64,000 nt of DNA from Platynereis dumerilii (Eukaryota > Annelida > Polychaeta > Phyllodocida > Nereididae): contig JAPTHN010000013.1 in NCBI GenBank assembly GCA_026936325.1, positions 13,531,415 through 13,595,414 of the forward strand. The letters are read 5' to 3'. Numbering within the stretch: the stretch's first letter is position 1; each line of letters starts with the position of its first letter. The position numbers were made by a program, and so were the translations under genes. Below the pieces are notes generated by a model that was not told the DNA's origin, made no database searches, and saw nothing but the letters and a program-made list of their open reading frames with translations. Shown in pieces: positions 1 to 11,790 of this stretch.

Positions 1-542
1 TGGAAAAGAGTTCAAGAAACAGGAAAATAAAAGCTGACAGATCTATAAAGATTGATAAGCTGAACTGTGTAGCAGATGAATAGATAATCATAGAAAGATA
101 GACAGACATGTAGATACTTGTAGATATATTATGGAAAGATAGGAAAATTGAATCAAAGTGGAATGTGAGATATATGTATGGGAAGAAAGAGTAATAGAAC
201 AACTGAAAGGAAATGAGGTAGTATTAAGGAATCACTGAGAGATGCTCTCATCTAGTACCGCTGTCATTTGATATTCAGAGTTGTTAATTTAAAACAGCTG
301 TAATATTTCTTCATCCTCTGAGCAAGCAAATTAATGTAATTCTAGGCACAGTGCCTTTTGACACAACTGTGAATTTTTTTTCAAAACAAACAAGCAATTA
401 ACAATAATACTTGAGTATCTATCTCTTGATGATTTATCTATCTTGAAAACCTTTAAAAAACCTTTCTCTAAATTCTTATTGTACTTGATTTGCATGATGG
501 TATCCAACTGCAGAATAGTTGTCAGGATGGAAATGAAACTGA

Positions 543-925
543 CAAGAACTTTGCTTACAATGAACAATTTGCTGCCGCATCAGCCAGCCTGTGAATTGAA
601 GCCTGCTGACAAAACCAATTTGGCAATCGTAATAAAATCTGGCCACCTCCGAAGAATTGCTCCAACATCCTGGAAATCTATCTTGATACAGATTGTTCCT
701 AGATTCAATTGTTCCTTCCATTTCACACTACAATCACTCAATTGTTACAGAGCCTCTCTGGCACAAGAATGAAGGTATGGTTGGAATGCTTCAGGAATTT
801 GGAAGGGTGTTGAGGCTGCTTTTAATCAAATTGGAACAGCTTCTATAGACACATTCTGCCATTGTCACTATGCCAACAGAGCTTGAAACCTTAATCATTG
901 TATAGTAAAGGACAAGTCATGAAAC
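543..925 (-). repeat. SINE-like repeat family A, copy 1
   Basis: This is a member of a roughly 350 bp family recurring at least nine times in the window. Shared landmarks are CAATTGTTCC followed by TTCATTTCA-like text, CAATCACTCAATTGTTACAG, and GCTTTTAATCAAATT. Copies with a preserved head start, on the strand given here, with a tRNA-like A box (see 16,757). This copy has lost the head. Its open frames on both strands are by-products of the repeat and occur again at 15,243. Confidence 0.7.
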
Positions 926-1142
926 TCCAAACATTTGTTTTATACATTCCATAACTTTCACAACTGACAATCATCAATGTGGGACGGAGGTGTGCCTTCC
1001 ATTACAGACGAGAATTACTAAAGAAGAAGAAGAACAACAACGAGTACCAGAACCACCAATTTTTTTCTGCAATCTTTGAATCACCTTGAATCATTCTACT
1101 ATTTTTAACCTTTTATACCTTATAACAATATAATTCATATGA

Positions 1143-1590
1143 TGAGCTTCTTCTTCTTCTGTAACGCTCTTCCGTCTATTAGGACATAGCGCGGCTCCGG
1201 AGAACCATGACTTTTTTTATTATTTAATCAGGGAGAATGAAATTCCCCCTGAAAGTAGCGAGGAGTCGCCCTGTGCGGCCGGTTTCAATTGTTTTCAGCT
1301 GTTGGTCTACTGTAGAGCTGCTTGAAAGTGGATTACTTGTGAAAAAATGGTTGTCTGGGCTTTCAAAATTCAAAATGGCATTCGTTGCTAAGTGCCTGAA
1401 AAGGCCTCCACCAATTCTTGAAATTTCTTTGTTTTCAGAGCCTCCAATTGTCACAAGTTATGGCAGAAGACTATCACGAAGTCTGAACTGCTTTAGACAA
1501 TACACTTTGATGTCACAAGACCCGAAATAGAAAAACGTCTGCTGATTTTGCTGACATGTCGTCATGATGAAAGATATGTTTGTTTGATGT
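1143..1590 (-). other. Insertion of unknown type in duplication copy 1
   Basis: The matching place in copy 2 (about 15,720) lacks this segment. Read on the minus strand it is moderately GC-rich and ends in a short (GAA)n run at 1,143-1,165, which would suit the tail of a retroposed element. A 76-codon minus-strand frame (1,224-1,454) resembles nothing I know. Retroposon is an inference from the tail only. Confidence 0.35.
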
Positions 1591-1745
1591 CTCATCTTTT
1601 GAAAACAAACAGGCCTATAATCATTTAAAACTATGTGGTAAAAATTCTACATTTCACTTCCGTATCTCAGATTGTCACTGTTTCAAATAAAATGCTAGAC
1701 AATCCCACCACCACCAACCTACTTGAGTCTCCAGTGTAAAATGAT
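1560..1745 (+). repeat. Duplicated block H, copy 1
   Basis: This short block recurs in the same orientation at 15,790-16,130 and 17,915-18,260. Shared landmarks are a stretch on AAACAAACAGGCC, then TTTCACTTC, then a run of CCACCACCA-type triplets ending CTACTTGAGTCTCC. It is one part of the duplicated mosaic and has no recognisable function. Confidence 0.65.
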
Positions 1746-1779
1746 CTTAGTATAGTATATTACATTCCTCAACATCTAT

Positions 1780-2070
1780 TCTTGTCCACATGGCACACCC
1801 ATTGCCCTATAAACTTAATATTCATTGTGCATCATAATGCTTGACACTTTGCTGCTGATCCTAATAATTTCCCTGACTCCTTCCTGTAATACCCTTCTCA
1901 GCAATGAAGCCCTGAAAGCTTTCATCATGAGTTCCCTTGAGGAAAGTTTTGGGTTGCGGCTTCAGGGGATTTCAAGTGGTTAGCTGCTGCGTGCACAGAA
2001 TTTGGATTGACCAATGCACTCGATATTCCGTTCCAAGTAACAGAACAGAAACTTGAAATTAACTACCCAA
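1780..2070 (+). repeat. Duplicated block F, copy 1
   Basis: The same block lies at 18,610-19,080 (plus strand) and 39,110-39,490 (minus strand). It carries the words CTTGACACTTTGCTG, GAAGCCCTGAAAGCT and GGGTTGCGGCTTCAGGGG. In the 18.7 kb copy it is open for 83 codons. Here a one-base length difference at the GAGGAAAGTTTTGGG stretch breaks that frame, so a coding role is not supported across copies. Confidence 0.65.
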
Positions 2071-2472
2071 GAAAGATAGCAGAAATATGCATTTTCATGA
2101 TTTGGACCAAAATAAGGTGTCTGAAACCTCTAAATCCATGTTTAAAATCACAATCTACTACCACTCATTATTTTCTATGTTGAGACTGGGGTTAAGTGAG
2201 TTGATGTTAGAGTTGATTTTCAACGGCATGGTCTTGGATATGATTTCAACTGCTCTGGCTGGGTCACCTAGACCAGTACAGGACAGCAGTTTCAACTATC
2301 CTTATTCTAGTGTCACTTGCTCTGTACCATTTAGGCTTCATTTCATTGGTTCATGAACTGTTACTAACCAATCAGATGACGCCAAAATGTTACTTTGCAA
2401 GTGGCCATGGCAACGGTTATTGAAACTACTGTAACAGAATAATTCAATGTTATTCTTTTTTGATAAATTTCT

Positions 2473-2757
2473 GCAGAAGTCAAGTTGATGTGAAGGGTCA
2501 GCTTGCCACAGTCAAGGTAGATATAATCTCAGATAATAGCCTTTATCTAATCTGTGCTATTAGGATTATTTGTATTGTGAGCCTAGGCATTTGGCGGGCA
2601 TTTCGGATTTTCCTATCCTGAGCGATTTTCTTGACGCTCAAACTTACTAGTTTTAAGAATGTAGCAAATTTCTCGGCCATTGAACACTAAAATGAATGTT
2701 GCAATGAATGTTGCCACTGGCCTTGTATATATGCTCTCAAAAACTGCTTCACAAGAG
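2473..2757 (+). repeat. Duplicated block, pairs with 16,490-16,752
   Basis: Opens with AGAAGTCAAGTTGATGTGAA and GTCAGCTTGCCACAGTCAAGG, both repeated at 16,492. Part of the same text also appears inverted at about 39,040-39,090 in the loop of the large inverted repeat. It ends where a SINE-like family A copy begins. Confidence 0.65.
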
Positions 2758-2769
2758 CAAAGAAAAAGC

Positions 2770-3061
2770 TTCCACAACCTTGAAGTCGATTCAGATTGCA
2801 ATTGTTCCTTCATTCAATTGTTGTTCCATTTCACACCACTATTACCTGACTGAACCTTCTCTTTCGCAATGAATCTTGGAATTTTCTCCCAGATTTAAGG
2901 TGTCAGACAAAATTACCATTACAGGAATTTGGAAGCTGCTTTTAATCAAATTGAGACAGACACATTGGTATTCAAGGCAACAGTGACAACACTGACAAGG
3001 AGAACAATGAAGACACCTTTTAAAACAGCCTTGAATACCAACTGAGCTAACCCTCCAGCAC
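2770..3061 (-). repeat. SINE-like repeat family A, copy 2, with tRNA-like head
   Basis: On the minus strand the copy starts near 3,058 with GGAGGGTTAGCTCAGTTGGT, which contains a good RNA polymerase III A box, and then runs through TTGATTAAAAGCAGCTTCC and AATGAAGGAACAATTG. No convincing B box follows. It sits at the end of duplication copy 1, where copy 2 has a family A member in the opposite orientation. Confidence 0.7.
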
Positions 3062-3253
3062 ATGCCTCAGCCAAAGAAAGAGTCTTCTTCTTTTTTGTCA
3101 CAAGTGTAATCAAAGGTAACTCCCTCAGACTGAACCTGTTATCGTCATCTGGACACAAAGTAGGTCACCTCAGAATTCAGCGAATTAGAGAAGTCCTACT
3201 CTTAACCGGATTATATCTGTACCATTCTCAGATTTTCTGTTTGTCTTTTCAGA

Positions 3254-3294
3254 TAGGTCGACATGACCTGAGTGCTTTTCTCACTTCTTGAAGG
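3254..3294 (+). other. Candidate 41-nt exon (or steroid-receptor-type site), copy 1
   Basis: The segment follows a pyrimidine-rich tract ending TTTTCAG and is followed by GTAAGA, so both ends look like splice sites. A second copy with the same features lies at 42,859-42,899; 39 of 41 bases agree and the first 31 or so are identical. The segment also contains AGGTCGACATGACCT, one base off the AGGTCA-n3-TGACCT inverted-repeat response element known for steroid receptors. An in-frame ATG is followed at once by TGA, so if transcribed it is more likely untranslated. No other exon of a gene was found nearby. Confidence 0.35.
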
Positions 3295-3675
3295 TAAGAA
3301 TAATTAATTTCTTTTATACATATGTATGATAAGTTGCAGCCCTGGAAGCCTAATTGTGGGTGCTCAAAGGGGGTTGCCCAATGAGAAAATGTGTCTTATG
3401 TCTTCAGGAGGACATTACCTTCAGCAGTTCACTTAGGTTTTCCATACTATACTTAGAAGTTCAAAGTTGTCCATTTTTCCATATGTAAACCTGTAGACGT
3501 GTACACAGGGGTAGGACAAATCTTTCAGGTTGCCTTCGTCATTGTCTCCTAAACAATAGGCTAAGACTGGCCTTCTTCCTCAACAGACATCCATAGCTCA
3601 ATATTCGAAAGCAGTCCTACAGAATTCGCCCCTAACAGATTACCCGAAGCAGTGCCGAAATGCGCCATTAACGTA

Positions 3676-4960
3676 CATCTAGGTGTTTATCTGTCTCTAT
3701 CGATCGACATAATACAATTTGATGCAACATGCAGCCACATCTTCAATTGCTATTATCCTTTTACCTACAATGCATATCTTGCACCATTACCCTTGAACCT
3801 CCCCTGCATAGTACTCACCCCGTTGTTTATATGCCAATATTGCATTTGCATTTCACTCCTCAGTGAGCAAGCACATTGACCTATTGTGAGCTGCAGTGTT
3901 TCTGACACTACTGCAGAAAATCAAGCCTTGACAAATGTGTAAGCAAAGCTAATCAGATGGTAATGAACCATAGCATGGGGCTAATTTTTTTGTTTGTGCC
4001 GCGATGATGGATGTGTACCTATAATGGTGTTGGGAGTACAGCACTGTGTGTAGTGTGATGTATTGTATATGGCAGACATAAACAAAGTATGACTGCTAGT
4101 GGTAAGTGTTTTGATATTGATGAATGAGATCTGGGAACAGGATGCTCAAGAATCTTAGTCAAATATTTCAGTAATAAAAAAAGTTATTGCCTGTACTCTT
4201 TGAAGGTAATCATGAGTTATAACTGCCACTCCTTTAATTTTGATTTTAAGGACTTTGTAAGGGGCTGTTACTTCAGTTAAGCATGTTCTAACAGCAAATG
4301 GTATAAGTGATATCATAACTTTCATGTTTGGAGAGAGTCTTAATGGAGGTATCCTACTCCAGGTTGTGGTGAAGAAAATGACGCGAAGCTACCAAAAACA
4401 GTTTCCAGTGATAAAGAGAACTTCTTCAGCCAAATACCTGCTGATAGCTGCTCGAACCCTATATCGAGCACAGGGAATTGTATGACTTGAGGGCATTAGG
4501 ATCGGGGGAAGGTCAATTGGTCAATTAAGACCCAGTGTGTCCCACAAGGACCTGCTGATCACTTCTGGAATCTTATGTTGGTCCCTGATGTCTTGGTGGT
4601 CTTTCGGAGGTGGAGAGTAGAGTACAATTACATAGAAACACTTTTTGGTGCCTTGTGGTGTATGATATGTTATGAAGTATTAATTTTTTTGGTACCGGTA
4701 TGCCTCTCAATTTTTGCTCTTTTTTAGCAGTTGCAGCACCTAGCTTTGCAAGATGTAATATAATACAAAGGTTTTGATGCATGCTTCGCATATAAAAAAT
4801 ACACTTGCATTTTTTTTTTATTCAAAGCGCATACTGTGGTCACAAGATTGGTGATGACATTGACTACTTTCAAGTCATTGTTATTTTTTGCACAATGAGT
4901 AGCCACTTTGAAGTTGGAAGTTTTTCTTTGTGTTCAATAAAATCACTTTTACATGTATAA
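3676..4960 (+). repeat. Tandem array of about 2.6 kb, unit 1 (partial)
   Basis: Unit 1 holds the B part (about 3,690-4,140, with CCTGCATAGTACTCACCCC and CACTCCTCAGTGAGCAAGC) and the C part (about 4,380-4,920, with ACTACCAAAAACAGTTTCC-like text and GACCTGCTGATCACTTCTGG) of the array. It lacks the SINE-like part A found in units 2-4. The small open frames here recur in the other units and do not resemble known proteins. Confidence 0.75.
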
Positions 4961-5696
4961 ATATGTTTCTTTCTATGATGCAGCACGAAGCCACATCTTC
5001 AATTGCTATTGTCCTTTTACTTACAATGCATATCTTGATCTTGCACTATTACTCTTGAACCCCCCCCCCTGCATAGTACTCACCCCATTGTTTATATGCT
5101 GATATAGCATTTACATTTCACTCCTCAGTGAGCAAGCACATTGACCTATTGTGAGCTGCAGTGTTTCTGACACCACTGCAGAAAATCAAGCCTTGACAAA
5201 TGTGTAAGCAAAGCTAATCAGATGGTAATGAACCGTAGCATAGGGCTAATTTTTTGTATATGCCCAGATGATGGATGTGGACCTTTAATGGTGTTGGTGT
5301 ATGGCGCCGCTTGATGTATGACATATTGTATGTGGAAAACATAAACAAAGTATGACTGCCAGTGGGATGTTTTTGATATTGGTGAATGAGATTTTTGGAC
5401 CAGCCAGCCAAAAAAAATTTAATTGAATATTCGTACGATCTGAAAAGTTATCGTGTTTATCTTTCTATCACTCCTTTAATGTTGATTTTCAGGACTTCGT
5501 AAGAGATTGTTGCTTTAGTTTGTTAAAGACCGATATTCATTTTTCTTTTGTTCGACCACATAACAACACAGTTTCAAAATAACAAAATGTGGTTCAAATA
5601 TCATATGTAAATTAGGAAACAATTTGTCATGTCAATCAAAGCTTTTGCTCAAGAAGACCTCATGAAGCCTAGACAAAGGCGCTAAACATTCTCTTA

Positions 5697-7351
5697 CACT
5701 CTTAAAACAGATTGGTTGAATTTTGGGAAAAGACCAACCAATCAATTGTTTGAGGCAAAATCAATCAATTATTATGGTTGAAACTACCATTTTGACTGGT
5801 TGAGGCAACCCACTAGAATTGGTTGAAAATTATTCAACCAACTCCAATGGTCAGAAAAATGGTTACGTCATATTTATTTGAATAAAGTATCTCTCCTTCA
5901 CCCAGCAAAATAGCAGCCCCTTAAAATAAAGGCTGCCCTCAATACAGCCAGGAAAAGTTGTAATAGTGTACATGTAAAGATGTTCATGAAAGCCGCTTGA
6001 AATAAAAGTCCATACCTCTAAAATAGAGAAAGGATGAGGGAGGGGATCTATTCAAGTTGATGTGGTACACAGAAGTTTAAATGAACTAGTGAGTAAAGGA
6101 TTAGCAAGGAATCATTGCACTTATCAACAATAAATGCATAACTGAGTTGTAACAACAAACAAACAGTATATAATCTGATAATTTATGCTATGATCCCAGC
6201 TTACACATTACAGCTGACTTAAAATTTCAAAAGTTCCAAGGTAGTGTAATAAATAAGATCAGCGCTCATATCATGTTTGTCCAAGAATTCTTGAGCAATA
6301 TAGAGCCGTGTGTCGCCATCTATATCCACTGTCAAGTCAAGTTTGGTGTGTAACTTTGAAATTATAAAAATCCGACAGGATGCACAGGCATGTCAATTAT
6401 ATCAATGAGTCACATAATTGTACATAAATTGTTTCCAAAAAATATTAAATGAATTGCTTTTAAATGTTAAAGATTAGGTAGACAAAACATTTGGTTGGAG
6501 AACCATGGTGACCAAGAACTTGAACAGTCAGTCATACAATTGTTCTAGATCACAAAGGAATGTCCCATAGTCAATATAGAATTGCTATGCCATATCTATG
6601 CAAGGTAAGTGTATTTTATTATCTTAATGGTGTGTGAATGGACTGTAGGCTGCTTGGTAAAACAAGGAAGAAAAGTCTACTAATTTTCTGAGCCATCTCC
6701 AGTGCCTTCTGGTTGATAGCTAAACTTTCTCCATCTCTCTGTCCCTGCACATCTTCATCTGTGATAAACTGTTTGTTTGTTGTGACTATTATCGTTTTTC
6801 TCTTTTCAGATCTCAATGCAAAAAAACAACAAAACAACCCTCTCCCCAATAAATAAAAAGTAACCCCCTCCCCACCCTCAAAAATGAAACCTCTGATGAG
6901 TGAAATAACAACTTATTTATGAATAGCCATTCAGCTGGGGCGGGCGTATGAGCCTTAGCAGGTGGGTTCAATGGCTTTACATCCTGAATTTTTGCACTAG
7001 ATGCTATATAGGCAAATCAGGCAAGCCATGGACTATGGCAATTTCATAACAGCTGTCAGACTGAATTCCACAGAGAGGTGGTCCTAGGACCATGAGGTTG
7101 ACTAACTATAATCCCATTCCTTATTAGCCAATAAGGTTCTTTCATTCAACCAATTATTAAAGTTAATGTTTAACCAATTCCATGTGTTGAAATAACAGTT
7201 AGAGAGATTAACCAATTTAAATTGGTTGGTAGCTTAACCAATCTTGATTGGTTGACTGCAACCAATGAATTGGTTGGTCCTATTTCAACATATAAAATTG
7301 GTTGTTTTCAACCAATATATTGGTATATTCAACCAATCTGTTTTAAGAGTG
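5697..7351. mobile_element. Non-autonomous Tc1/mariner-type DNA transposon rich in CCAAT motifs
   Basis: Termini are the inverted repeat CACTCTTAAAACAGATTGGT, and TA flanks both sides (5,695-5,696 and 7,352-7,353). The sister unit at about 9,925 reads straight through as CTCTTACAGCAAATATCC, which is the unoccupied site. About fourteen copies of AACCAAT or its complement crowd the two ends, three on the left and eleven on the right; such subterminal repeats are often transposase binding sites. No transposase is readable in the 1,655 bp, so movement would have depended on a relative. Family assignment rests on the TA target and is an inference. Confidence 0.85.
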
Positions 7352-8071
7352 TACAGCAAATATCCCAAGCTGTGGTAGGGAAATGTTACGAAACTACCAA
7401 AAACAGTTTCCAGAGATAAAGGAGCACTTTATCCTCAGCCAAATACCTGCTTACAGCTGCTTCAACCCTTTATCAAGCACGGGGCATTGTATGACTTGAG
7501 GGTATTAGGATCGGGGGAAGGTCAATTGGTCAATTAAGGCCCAGTTTGTCTCACAAGGACCTGCTGATCACTTCTGGAATCTTATGTTGGTCCCTGATGT
7601 CTTGTTGGCCTTTCGGAGGTGGAGAGTAGAGTACAATTGCATAGAAACAGGTTTTGGTAGCCTTGTGGTTTATGATATGTAGTATTTACTTTTTCTTGGC
7701 ATGCCTCTCAATTTTTGCTCTTTTTTAGCAGTTGCAGCACCTAGCTTTGCAAGACATAATACAATAATAAGGTTCTAATGTATGTTTTATATTCTCATAT
7801 TAAGAGTACACCTGCATTTTTTATTCAAAGCATATACTATGGTCACATGATTGGTGATGACATGACTATTTTCAAGTCATTATTATTTTTTGCCCAATGA
7901 GCAAGGACTCGGAAATTATCTTGATTTATTGGTTTGAGAAAGGTACCTTTAATTTATCTTAATTTTTATTTTTTTTTTTCCTCTATGGAAAGATATTCTC
8001 ATTCAACAGAAAAAATCTGGTTAAAATAACAAGACAGAAAAAAAACAGGGTGAAACAACAACAGCTTCGCT

Positions 8072-8430
8072 CACAATGAACAATTTGCCACCACGTCAGC
8101 CCAGCCTACACATTCAACCCTGGTGGCAAAACCAATTTGACAACCATAATGAAATCTGGCCACCTACGAAGAATTGCTTCGACATCTGGAAATCCATCCA
8201 GATAGCAATTGTTCCTACATTCAATTGTTCCTTTCATTTCATGCAATAATCACTCAATTGTTACAGAGCCTGTTTTGAGGTGGAGCACAAGAATGAGAGG
8301 AATGTGGGGGAAGCTTTTAATCAAATTAGATGGGGCACATTCTGACATTGTCACTATGACAACAGGGAGGTTTCTAGTTTACTTATTGTCAATTTCGTGG
8401 TGCAGTAAATAATGTTTCTTGAAACGAGGC
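8072..8430 (-). repeat. SINE-like repeat family A, copy 3
   Basis: Part A of tandem unit 2, nearly identical to 10,645-11,000. It contains the family landmarks GACAACCATAATGAAATCTGG, CAATCACTCAATTGTTACAG and GCTTTTAATCAAATTAGATG. The 67-codon plus-strand frame here is shared with the sister copy and is a repeat by-product. Confidence 0.7.
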
Positions 8431-9189
8431 TTCAAGTCCAATTTGAGTCTCATCAAAAAGAGATTCTTCTGCCTTTCTGAAAATTATTCAGCATGATAAA
8501 ACTGACTAACAATCGATTAATAAAATAACTTGTTGATGTAACTTGATGATAATGCAGGCAAGATTTTCACCAAGCTGCTACTACAGTTTGGTCTCCAACT
8601 TCACACTGAACACAGAGCTCCGACAAAACCAATGACAATCGAAATGAAATCTAGCAACCTCCAAATCACTCCTAAAAGGCGAGAACTTTGAATCACATGT
8701 GCATTTGATAATATTGTGAGGGTTGTCCGAAACCCTATCAGACAAAAGATACATTTATGAAATATAAAACTCTTTATTTTGCATGGATATAGGAAAAGTA
8801 TGCAGTCCCACACTTTTAACTGTAGTCTGTAGACAGCGATTAAATCTGTGACTTGCAGTTTGCCTCTTGTTAACGATCAATTATTATAGTAGGCAAACGA
8901 TGTGAACTAATAAGAATTAATATGGAAGAAGTTTCAGCAAGCTGTTGTAAGATGGCAGTTTCATTAAGCAGATAACTGCTGTATGTCTTCCTAGTCAACC
9001 CAAATTGATTTGGAGTGACTCCTAATTTCACCACATAAGGCCTTGACAATTTGAGTGACAGCCTTTCATATCAGCAATCAGTGAAACAGATCAAGCAAGA
9101 TTTACCCAATTTGACAAGGATGTCCTATGTATGAAGATATCAGCTGCAGCAGTTTATTTAGATATTTCAGTATCACTTCAACACTTATA

Positions 9190-11790
9190 AGTTGGAAGTT
9201 TGTCTGTCTCTTTCTATCAACATGATGCAACATGAAGCCACATCTTCCACCACCATTATCCTTTACTTATATCTAACACCATTACTCTTGAACCTCCCCT
9301 GCATAGTACTCACCCCGTTGTTTATATGCCAATATAGCATTTGCATTTCACTCCTCAGTGAGCAAGCACATTGACGTATTGTAAGCTGCACTGTTTCTGA
9401 CACTACAGCAGAAAAGCAAGCCTTGACAAATGTGTAAGCAAAGCTAATCAGATGGTAATGAACCATAACATGGGGCTAATTTTTTGTATATGCCCAGATG
9501 ATGGATGTGGACCTTTAATGGTGTTGGTGTATGGCGCCGCTTGATGTATGACATATTGTATGTGGAAAACATAAACAAAGTATGACTGCCAGTGGGATGT
9601 TTTTGATATTGGTGAATGAGATTTTTGGACCAGCCAGCCAAAAAAAATTAAATTGAATATTCGTATGATCTGAAAAGTTATCATGTTTATCTTTCTATCA
9701 CTCCTTTAATGTTGATTTTCAGGACTTCGTAAGAGATTGTTGCTTTAGTTTGTTAAAGACAGATATTCATTTTTCTTTTGTTCGACCACATAACAACACA
9801 GTTTCAAAATAACAAAATGTGGGTCAAATATCATATGTAAATTAGGAAACAATTTGTCATGTCAATCAAAGCTATTGCTCAAGAAGACCTCATGAAGCCT
9901 AGACAAAGGCGCTAAACGTTCTCTTACAGCAAATATCCCAAACTGTGGTAGGGAAATGTTACGAAACTACCAAAAACAGTTTCCAGAGATTAAAGAGCAC
10001 TTTAGTATCCTCAGCCACATACCTGCTGACAGCTGCTCCAACCCTATATCGAGCACAGGGCATTGTATGACTTGAGGGCATTAGGATCGGGGGAAGGTCA
10101 ATTGGTCAATTAAGACCCAGTTTGTCCCACAAGGACCTGCTGATCACTTCTGGAATCTTATGTTTGTCCCTGAACCCTGATATCTTGTTGGCCTTTCGGA
10201 GGTGGAGATTAGAAACCGTTTTTGTTAACCTTGTGGTGTATGATATGTTTTGAATTATTTACTTTTTCTTGGTATGCCACTCAATTTTTGCTCTTTTTAG
10301 CTGTTGCAGGCATCTAGCTTTGCAAGATGTAATACAATAATAAGGTTCTGATGTATGTTTTATATTCTCATATTAAGAGAACACCTGCATTTTTTATTCA
10401 AAGCATATACTAAGGTAACATGATTGGTGATGACATGACTATTTTCAAGTCATTATTATTTTTTGCCCAATGAGCAAGGACTCGGTAATTATCTTGATTT
10501 ATTGGTTTGAGAAAGCTACCTTTAATTTATTCTGATTTTTTTTTTTTTAATGTTCTATGGAAAGATATTCTCATACAACAGAAAAAATCTGGGTAAAATA
10601 ACAAGACAGAAAAAAAAAACAGGGTGAAACAACACCAGCTTCGCTCACAATGAACAATTTGCCACCACGTCAGCCCAGCCTACACATTCAACCCTGGTGG
10701 CAAAACCAATTTGACAACCATAATGAAATCTGGCCACCTACGAAGAATTGCTTCGACATCTGGAAATCCATCCAGATAGCAATTGTTCCTTCATTCAATT
10801 GTTCCTTTCATTTCATGCAATAATCACTCAATTGTTACAGAGCCTGTTTTGAGGTGGAGCACAAGAATGAGAGGAATGTGGGGGAAGCTTTTAATCAAAT
10901 TAGATGGGGCACATTCTGACATTGTCACCATGACAACAGGGACGTTTCTAGTTTACTTATTGTCAATTTCGTGGTGCAGTAAATAATGTTTCTTGAAACG
11001 AGGCTTCAAGTCCAATTTGAGTCTCAGCAAAAAGAGCTTCTTCTGCCTTTCTGAAAATTATTCAGCATGATAAAACGGACGGACGATCTATTAATACAAA
11101 AATTTGTTGATGTAACTTGATGATGATGCAGGCAAGATTTTCACCAAGCTGCTACTACAGTTTGGTCTCCACTTCACACTGAACACAGAGCTCCAACAAA
11201 ACCAATGACAATAGAAATGAAATCTAGCAACCTCCAAATCACTCCTAAAAGGCGAGAACTTTGAATCACATGTGCACTTGATAATATTGTGAGGGTTGCC
11301 CGAAACCCTATCAGACAAAAGATACATTTATGAAATAAAAAAACTCTTGATTTTGCATAGATATAGGAAAAGTATGCAGTCCCACACTTTTAACTGTAGT
11401 CTGTAGACAGCCATTAAATATGTGACTTGTAGTTTGCCTCTTGTTAACAATCAATTATTATAGTAGGCAAACAATGTGAACTAATAAGAATTAATATGGA
11501 AGCAGTTTCAGCAAGCTGTTGTAAGATGGCAGTTTCATTAACCAGATAACTGCTGTATGTCTTCCTAGTCAACCCTAATTGATTTGGAGTGACTCCTAAT
11601 TTCACCACATAAGGCCTTGAAAATTTGAGTGACAGTCCTGCAATCGGCGAAACAGATCGAGCAACATTTGTCCAATTAGACAACCTTGTGCTTTGTCTGA
11701 GGATATCAGCTGCAGTTTATTTAGATAATTCAGTATCATTTCTACACTTAGAAGTTGGAAGTTTGTCTTTCTGTTTCAATAAAATTACTT
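9190..11790 (+). repeat. Tandem array of about 2.6 kb, unit 3 (uninterrupted)
   Basis: This is the cleanest unit: B (9,200-9,640), C (9,960-10,500), A (10,645-11,000) and tail (11,000-11,790) with no foreign insertion. It supplies the empty site for the transposon in unit 2 and for the SINE in unit 4. The tail repeats text of 8,430-9,190, including CTTCCTAGTCAACCC and GATTTGGAGTGACTCCTAA. Confidence 0.85.
10645..11000 (-). repeat. SINE-like repeat family A, copy 4
   Basis: Part A of tandem unit 3; by eye it differs from the unit 2 copy at only a handful of positions. It shows the same landmarks and the same accidental 67-codon frame. Confidence 0.7.

Larger units (their letters stand above)
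1..2757 (+). repeat. Direct segmental duplication, copy 1
   Basis: Read by eye, this stretch runs parallel to 14,569-16,752 in the same orientation: both begin with the same run about a GATA-like, AT-rich tract, pass through a SINE-like block (543-925 here), and end at the words GCCACTGGCCTT near 2,705 and 16,712. Copy 1 carries extra sequence at about 970-1,060 and 1,143-1,590. Divergence is uneven, from near identity around 543-770 to loosely alignable elsewhere. No coding capacity is recognised. Confidence 0.8.
4965..9190 (+). repeat. Tandem array of about 2.6 kb, unit 2, with a transposon inside
   Basis: The order is B (4,965-5,420), a linker, a DNA transposon insertion (5,697-7,351), C (7,385-7,900), SINE-like A (8,072-8,430) and a tail to about 9,190. 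With the insertion removed the unit is about 2.57 kb, the same as unit 3. Text at 5,214-5,690 and 9,444-9,920 differs at only a few positions, so units 2 and 3 separated recently. Confidence 0.85.
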
